DNA of 64,000 bases from assembly GCA_026874595.1 (NCBI GenBank), contig CM049314.1:61419300-61483299 (forward strand), read 5' to 3'. Position 1 is the stretch's first letter. Every line of letters starts with the position of its first letter. This document shows, one piece after another, positions 57,158-64,000 of this stretch. The stretch is from Sipunculus nudus (lineage: Eukaryota; Annelida; Sipuncula; Golfingiida; Sipunculidae). Under the pieces are notes generated by a model, which saw nothing but the letters and a program-made list of their open reading frames with translations, was not told the DNA's origin and did not search any database. The translations under genes were made by a program, and so were the position numbers.

Positions 57158-59588
57158 ACAAGTGACCCATGGGTCATGACGCTCAGCTGCCAAGCATGAC
57201 CTGTGACATCATGGACTGAGATTCACAACTTCCAGTCAAATTTTGAAGAACCAATTTGCCAATTTGCTGAAAATTTTCTATGACAACAGAAATATATATC
57301 ACCTATGTCTGGTTAAAACACAGTGAATTGATGGTCTGAGGAAAATGCATGATTGTTAAGCTATCAGGAACTATTCCAACAGCTTGCTTGAAACCTGTCA
57401 GTCTCAAAAGGAACACCACAAAGGGCAAATATAAGATCAAAATATATAGCAAAAATCAAGGAAATTCATGCAAGAATTATTGAGAAACAGGTGCTTCTGT
57501 ATGAATTTTTATTCAATACAAGCCAACTGTACTGCACTTTTATAAATGATGGTAATATTTATTCAGAAATATTTGACCCAATCCTTTACAAGATTACATA
57601 AATATACATCCAACTGCATTCACTTTAACTGTTCTTGAGATAATATGATCAAAAGGAATTAAAAGATGGTTGCCTGGTGGCCATATTGGACTTCTGACAA
57701 GTCTGAAATCAGACAACAAACATTCTCTAAATTGGACCAAACATTAAAGAAAAATTACTGAAACTGCCCTAAAGAAAGAATTTCTAAGGTGGCTAACTGG
57801 CAGACATGGATTTCTGACAAGTATGACATTTGATATCCCACATTCTCCAATAAGAGACCAAACTTGGGGCAAATTATCCAGTAATAAATGCCCAAAATAA
57901 TTCAAAAGGCATGTCCAGGCCCTCATATCAGATTTATAGATATGCAATTGTAAAAAGTGTAAGTCCAATATTTTTTATTATCACTCTGCTTTTCAATGGG
58001 GTAAGCAGGGCAGGTAAACTGCCAAACCTGAAAGAAAAGAAATGCAGAAAGCATGACTAAGAGTCTTGAAATAAAACAAAAAGCCATCCTAAATCAAGGT
58101 ACACATCCACATATTATGAGAACAAACACTTTCTTTTATATGTGGTGATATATATTAAAATATTCAGATATCTAGGAAACTAAGTTTATTGCTAGGATTC
58201 CATAAAATAAACTGCAAAATGTTCCCATCATCTTATAAATCAGTAGCTAAACCTTAATACTATACTCTCATAGTCTTAATGCCTGGCTGAAGCATTCTGA
58301 CAACAGTGTTTTTGTTATGAAGTAACAACGTACTTATCACTGAGCCTTATCACTTAATAGGCTGATACAAAAGGGAGTCATATGTCACCAGTGTCACTCA
58401 CAATTACAGCCACACAGGGAGATGTACCAGCTGGAGTGGGATGGTTATATATACAAGAAAAATAGAGATGGTCTATAAAATAAGTAACTGTGAACATCCC
58501 TGACCTATGACCTTGGCCTTTTGCCCATATATCAACTGGATTCTTTCTAAATGATGGGTAACTACTGACCACTTAAATCTGGTGTAATTACTTGGCAACC
58601 AATGGGTGAATAACTTTGACCTGCAACCTTTAACCTGCTGACCAGCTGACCCCAAAATCAATAAGTTATGTATTCAAGCAAAAAGACCCATAAATATGAA
58701 GTTTGAGTCAAACTGAGTGATGCATAGATGTGGCATATGTGAAAGACTGAAGGTTTGGGTTGAACAGTTACACTTGAAATATGCTCACAAGCATTTAGAA
58801 CAATTAAATATTGTGACCTTGACCTTTGACTTTTTGACCTCAACATCAATAGGCTTCTTCCCTTATTGGTAGGTAAGCCATATATGACAGATGGAAGGTA
58901 CAGATTGAAAAGTTTGCCTGAAAATGACTCCACGCAAGAAGTGGGTGCTGTGAACTTGACCTTTGACCTCAAAATCAACAGGTCTTTTCCCCTGTTGGCA
59001 GAGAAGCGATATCAGTGCTGGAAGGTTTGGAATGAAAAGTCTAGCTTGAAATGTGTCCACTACCTTTTCAAAGAACTGGATCCTGTGACCCTGACCTTTG
59101 ACCTCAAAATCTGTAGGATTCTTATCCAACTTAGTAGGTGAGCTATATGTGAAAGATCAAAGAATTGGGATGAAAGGGTTGGCTTAAAATGCATCCACAG
59201 GCTTTTCAAAGAAGAGGCTCCTGTGACCTTGACCTTTGACCTTTTGACCTAAAAAAAATTATGGTTCTTCCCCTTTTGGCAGGTGAGCTGTATGTGAAAG
59301 ATGGAAGGTTTGGGATGAAAATTTTGTCTCAAAGAGTTATTTCTGGGGGGTGCAAACACACCCCATAACTTCGAGAATATAGGTCGCAGTGACCTAATTT
59401 CAGGTTTGCAAGGAGATCTTTTTATAACCTCTAAGACTGCATAGGGTTCATGGCCCTAGCCCCTACGGTTACAATTTGTGCCCTGCTAACGGACTGACGG
59501 CCGGCCGGACGGCCGGACAGATGGAAGGACGCCGGACAAAGACCCATCGCTATAGCCCAGCATGACTGAAAGTCAGCTGAGCTAAAAA
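57158..59588 (-). mobile_element. Pearl-like element E10, both ends present (2.4 kb), sister of E2
   Basis: The left end ACAAGTGACCCATGGGTCA with CGCTCAGCTG lies at 57158-57189 and the right end AAGTCAGCTGAGCTAAAAA at 59570-59588. Bases 57749-59588 match 2214-4050 almost base for base, including four DR1-type units (58813, 58955, 59085, 59224), the ggggggtgcaaacac block and the GGCCGG-rich microsatellite at 59490-59530. Because it is complete, it defines the full structure of which E2 is a truncated copy. Confidence 0.78.
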
Positions 59589-60950
59589 CAGTAAAAGTTT
59601 TGAGATACTGTGATGCATATGAAAATTTACAGATGGACAGGCAAGTGGACAGAATGGACTAATACCTTTATTTCACTTTTAAGGGAATAATGCATTTAAG
59701 TTTATATATAATCCTATTTTTTTAAACATATCCACTTTTTCCATTAAGAAGGTTTTATCTGAGTCATTTTTTATTTACAGGTTTTATAAATTTTTAATAA
59801 AAAAAACTGAAAATATAAGTTAAAATATTAGAATTGTTGCAAAAGTTGCAATCATTATATATACAGAGTAAAAAACTGAAACTTTAAGTTAAAATATTAG
59901 AATTGTTGCAAAAGTTGCAATCATCATATATCCTGAGTGTAGCTCATATTGGGTCATATTATGCATACACATATATTTTATTATTTTTAAATCATAAATG
60001 TTTAAACTGAATTTAAAAGAAAATAATGCCACAACATGGCATCTACAAGAATATTCCTTGAATCACTATTAAAAAGTTTTGCACATTGGAGTTTTCAGTA
60101 CATGCTTAATTTTATTCACTAAAATAAAATAAAAGATTCAGTAAATTTGATAGAATAAAACATCTTTTAAAATAAAGTATACACACTGTTGGTTGAATGA
60201 GGAACAAACAATATCATTGTGCTAATTACTATCCCAGTTTTAATTTATTACTGGAATTAATAGTCAATTTCACACCTGGTGAAGTTTTAACTCTTCTGAA
60301 GTAAGGAATTACTTATTTCATGAATATCCACACTTTCATAGCAATACACCACTTTGTGGACACAATTAAATGTACACTTTAATCATTGTAACCCTGGTGG
60401 TACAATACAAATCTAAAATGTAGCATAGCCTAGAATAAGAATGAATCAAATACAGAAAATAATAACATTCATCTAGTTTATGCACCATCGGGGGGGGGGG
60501 GGGGGTGCAGGGCAGAGGGGAAGCCTGCTGGTAGTGGCCAAGCTGACCCAAGGCAAGCTGCCTGGGGTGGGTTGCATAATGCAAGTGAAGGCTGTACTAC
60601 TAGGTGGGCTAGATGTAAACAACACTTGACATGGTGTATGAAAACATTAATAAAAGCTATTGTTTCCAATCAATTTCTTTGAAATTTCAGATTTGAAAAG
60701 ATTAAATCCTCATGTATATATTCTGTGAAAATTAAATCAACAGTGCCAAAGTTGGACAAAATTTAAGGTATTGATTTTTTATTTATGCTAATAACTTGAA
60801 AAATTTGCAAAATTTAGATCTAATTTTGGGTAAACAATTGAATCTTGATTAAATAAAGTTATATTCTTGAAAAAAAGTCTCTAGGTTCAGCAATTCTCAT
60901 GTTAGGTGAGTAAATATATTTCCTGATTTTTTAAAAAATTGTTCTTAGAG
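59589..60950 (-). mobile_element. Pearl-like core remnant right of E10
   Basis: Bases 60590-60950 match the core of E1 and E6 (cattaataaaagcta, aaagttggacaaaatttaagg, gtaaacaattgaatcttgatt) but end without microsatellite or terminus. Two near-identical ttgcaaaagttgcaatcat units lie at 59840 and 59898. A 16-G run is at 60490-60505. Confidence 0.55.
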
Positions 60951-63483
60951 ATGCCAGTCAATTTGCACTGCAGTCAAAATAGACTTGCCCAATCCATGAA
61001 ATAGTTATGACTTAATTGTTGCTTCTATAAGAGAAATCAAACGTTCCCGCGTTGTATCGTGCTTAGTATCGGTACCACCATCTTGCGGCAAGTCATATAA
61101 CTAATTTTCCACTATCTGACCTTCTTATTTCATGGACTGGTAATCTTGGCCGGTTCACGGACGGTCAGCACCACACATCACACGTGGTCTTTCCCAGAAT
61201 CTTTTTCAAAACCATCATGGTTCATTCAGGCATCGCCTATTACGGGCTTCCAATTGGCTACTTATATTCCAATTTAAATTGTCTTAATATTTTAGGCCAT
61301 CGCTTATGTTGAGTTCGTCAAGACTTAAAACACTATAACTCTCAGCCCCAGTGTTAACGTTTATCCGACCACCACTCTTGAAAGTAGGGGTAACAAACTC
61401 TGGCTTAGCCAATCAGCGGGAGATATTCAGGTGCACACGACCAGGGCAGTCAAAATGTACCGGCTTAATGAAAACATCACAATTTGCGAGTCGAAATTTG
61501 ACAGTTAATACACAGGTTCAGACAAATGCTGCCAGCTACTCTTGTCATCTCGGCAGAGGGAATTTTACCTAACCTGTCGGTACAAAATTGTCGAGATAGT
61601 GTCTACAATATGCACTTAGATTTCGCCTATGGACCGTAATATTCGTTCAGCAGAGATATATCATAGGACACGAAGGTCAATGTGTGGACTACCTGAATAC
61701 ATGATTTCAGTGCGGACTGCCGTTGGCGTTCTCATAGCAACGATGCCACTCACATGTGGCATGACGGGGCTGATATGCAAATTTAATACAGGGGAATCAT
61801 CAGGTCCTCAAAGAGCCTTGTGACGCCTTAATATGCAAATATCAGGGATTCACCATACGGACTTTACAGGGCTTTAGTGATAAGAGCTGCACTGAGTTAA
61901 GTCTATCGGTACATGGAATCATGTTTTATTTTAAGTATTACATTAGTAAACCCAAATACTAAAGTCCAGGCAGGGCTACGGTCAAAACAGCTTGGTAACA
62001 CAGAATTTTCCCCATCCTCTTTGGAATACATGATGCAACCATCACTTTTCAGGGCAGTCTCTATTCTAACTTGCTGGTGTTGCCTGAGGTCAGTTATCCC
62101 CTACTATTTGCAAATGTCCTCTCTTGCAGTGCACACAATGAGCTCCGCATTGGTGCAGCCATCTTTGTTTTTACATGATGAGCCAATCAGATTTTGTTTT
62201 ACTGTATGCTCAGTTTGCTTGGTGTTTCCCAATAAGCCCCTGGTGGCAAAACCTGTAGAATGCTTCCATTTCTAACAGCTTGGTCTGGAACCTCCGGGAG
62301 GTCACATGCTGTGTTCAGAGCGTATACTGATTAGTGATGTGTGATAATTCAATGGTCGACAGTGATGCTTCCTTTTATTTTACAAAATATTAGTAATTTT
62401 TTTTTTCAGCTAACAAAATTTATCAAAGGTTTGATCAAATTAGAAACCATTGCAAATCTATAAAAACACTAAAAAGATTGTCAAGTCTTCCTATTGCCTC
62501 TTCTGTCAGTTTGTTATTTTGGTGATGTTTTTCTTTTCCTCAATTTTCCATTGCGTCTAAATTAAAAGCAAACCATTATGGACATTGCATTTGTACAAAG
62601 TTTGCATGTAACAGTAAAAAAAAATCTTTGATTTTGTAAGTACTGTATTGCGTAGCAACCACAATTTGTTCTATGTAATCACTATAATTTAGTTTCTTTA
62701 GCACATTTATTTATCATATTTATTTGAAAAATTCACTGGAAAATTTACTTGAAATATCTGCTAAATTACTCCAGCCACTGCACCTATATTGAAACATTCA
62801 TCTATATTTATGTTCATGAGAATACACAGAACAGAGAATTCATTTCAGTGACCCCATGAAAATATATTCTAATTGCCTGGATCTAATGATGATCAATGCA
62901 TACCACATCAGTTAACCTACATATAAAATATTTTCCTAGCTTTCACATAAAAAGACCATGATCAAAGGCCAATAGCTGAATAAATATTCACCACATGAAC
63001 AGGTATCAACAATAGTCAATACAGTGATATGCTGCATATGGCACAGTTTTTGGGAAGTGATATGTCAAATATCTAGAACACCTGTATATTGGCCTCAACG
63101 AACAAAGACCTGGCATTTAATGCGTCTTAAAATAACCTGTGGCCCTAGAAGCTAATTTGGATCGAATATGCAGGCGTTCCCCCTAATACATGGATGACCT
63201 GTTAGCCTGGTCAAGCGCTGGCCAGGGTCCAGCTTCACAGCTGGTCATGGCTATTTTTAGAACAAATTGCAGTGAATGAAATTAGGTTCCGACCAAACGG
63301 CACAAAGGAAGTAATTTTTTCCTGCGTAAAAACCGAATTTAAAATCAAATTAATGATTCAACTAATAAACTGTGGGGTGATTTAATGATTAAGTTAAGGA
63401 TCTGGTTCGATTTCGGATTTTCAGTGGGGATTTTTGCGAGAGAAACCAAAGCAAACATTGAAGCAAGCTCCGTAAATACTTAC
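60951..63483. other. AMMECR1 intron 1, exon 1-proximal part
   Basis: Bases 61000-62340 are less AT-rich than the rest. They contain GCCAATCAG-type CCAAT motifs (61407 and 62177) and two YY1-like motifs on the minus strand (AAGATGG at 61079-61085 and AAAGATGGC near 62159). They resemble no repeat elsewhere in the window. Open frames at 61351-62275 have no known domain. Bases 62341-63483 are AT-rich with nothing recognised. Confidence 0.35.
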
Positions 63484-63692
63484 AACGATTCGTTAGTGAA
63501 GGGTGGAGTTCTAGGCGCCTCGCTACTGTATAAATGGCTATAGAGAACATCAAAACAGAAGAAACACATGTCCGGACGTATGATGGAACCATTTGGATAG
63601 GAAGTCGGGTGGACGGTGGAGCCATTGCAGCATAACGCAGGCATGGAGTTGTTGAGCTTTTGTTTCTTAACACCACAACACCCCGCTGCCAT
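63484..63692 (-). CDS. AMMECR1: AMMECR1 exon 1 (coding part, residues 1-69 plus two bases)
   Basis: The reading frame opens with MAAGCCGVKKQKLNNSMPA, matching the N-terminus of animal AMMECR1 proteins. After a short variable linker it enters the AMMECR1 domain at DMCFFCFDVLYSHLY (residues 41-55) and ends at FTNES. The frame stays open upstream, but the next possible start codon there is TTG, so the ATG at 63692 is the first methionine. Its context is AAG-ATG-G, with A at -3 and G at +4. The donor is GTAAGT at 63478-63483. The variable linker is much shorter than the Ser/Gly-rich linker of vertebrate AMMECR1. The 5' UTR and transcription start cannot be placed from sequence alone. Confidence 0.95.
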
Positions 63693-64000
63693 CTTGAAAC
63701 TGACGAGATCTCGTGTCACCCGCGCGACGCTCGCCAGGAGGCGTTCAATGTTGTGATCCAGTTTCCCGCCATCGAGCGTGCAGGCCTGGCAACCCGATTT
63801 CAAACCCCGAATGTTATCATATCGATCATCTACCTGAAGACAAATTTCTGTACAGGAAACATATTTTCTATATCTATTATTTTTTCCTCACAAAAGAGAT
63901 TGTGTAATTTGTTATGCAAGGGGCCTATTGAGTTGGCCGGCAGGCGTAGGCCAACATATATGCATATATAGGCCTATATACATTTTGAACTATGCAGTGA
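63693..64000 (-). promoter_or_regulatory. Presumed AMMECR1 5' UTR/promoter-proximal region
   Basis: Sequence immediately upstream of the AMMECR1 start is locally richer in CpG than the introns (63710-63790). It holds a perfect 12-bp palindrome ACGAGATCTCGT at 63703-63714. The start codon itself lies within AAGATGGCAGC on the minus strand, close to the YY1 motif AAGATGGCGGC that overlaps translation starts of many animal housekeeping genes. No TATA box is obvious close to the start. The exact transcription start is unknown. Confidence 0.45.

Noticed and set aside
61913-62275. 120-codon plus-strand frame near AMMECR1 exon 1
   Set aside because: No known domain or splice support; kept only as part of the unassigned block.
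63693-63803. Possible N-terminal extension of AMMECR1
   Set aside because: The frame is open, but its only start there is TTG, and the ATG at 63692 matches the conserved AMMECR1 N-terminus.

Overview
This is a eukaryotic window, most likely from a bivalve mollusc. The evidence is spliceosomal exons with GT-AG borders, AT-rich introns, long G/C homopolymers, and many copies of repeats with (ACGG)n blocks that resemble the pearl-type elements known from bivalves. The species assignment is inference. No prokaryotic genes, CRISPR arrays, tRNA or rRNA genes were seen.

The main gene is AMMECR1 on the minus strand. Exon 1 (63484-63692) carries the start codon, exon 2 is at 24947-25057 and exon 3 at 8236-8350. 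Together they encode residues 1-145 with matching splice phases; the remaining exons lie left of base 1. Intron 1 is 38.4 kb, intron 2 is 16.6 kb and intron 3 exceeds 8.2 kb. Nearly everything else in the window is intronic.

A second, small spliced gene is proposed inside intron 1 on the plus strand (31936-34410). It has a perfect CRE palindrome, three exons joined by canonical splice sites, an open frame of 50 codons that closes in exon 3, and an AATAAA signal. I do not recognise the peptide. It sits between two arrays of TATAAG/ATATATG repeats whose outer ends are inverted, so the whole 4.2 kb may be one element.

The introns are packed with mobile elements. (1) About ten pearl-like elements lie in one orientation; several are stacked head to tail at 1-7127. 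(2) Two further families have the architecture of non-autonomous Helitron2/Helentron elements (HINEs): a 5' TTGTATCC start, subterminal inverted repeats, a 3' hairpin, then CTAG|T. They lie at 28988-30733 and 42181-43359, and at 45031-46156 and 52410-56096. (3) Two PIF/Harbinger elements lie in opposite orientation (12142-14327 and 44080-48587), each with a dead transposase and a different surviving exon of the MADF partner gene. (4) There is a 5'-truncated LINE with a 13-bp target duplication (36835-38550), a hAT-like element with a perfect 8-bp duplication (16776-17654) and a second TIR element (40552-41094).

Two short motifs recur in these repeats. GGTGGCGCCACC, a perfect 12-bp palindrome, occurs at least 15 times in three otherwise different families. 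Arrays of TGACCTTTGACCT, the complement of a DR1 nuclear-receptor site, occur in two pearl-like subfamilies and one HINE family.
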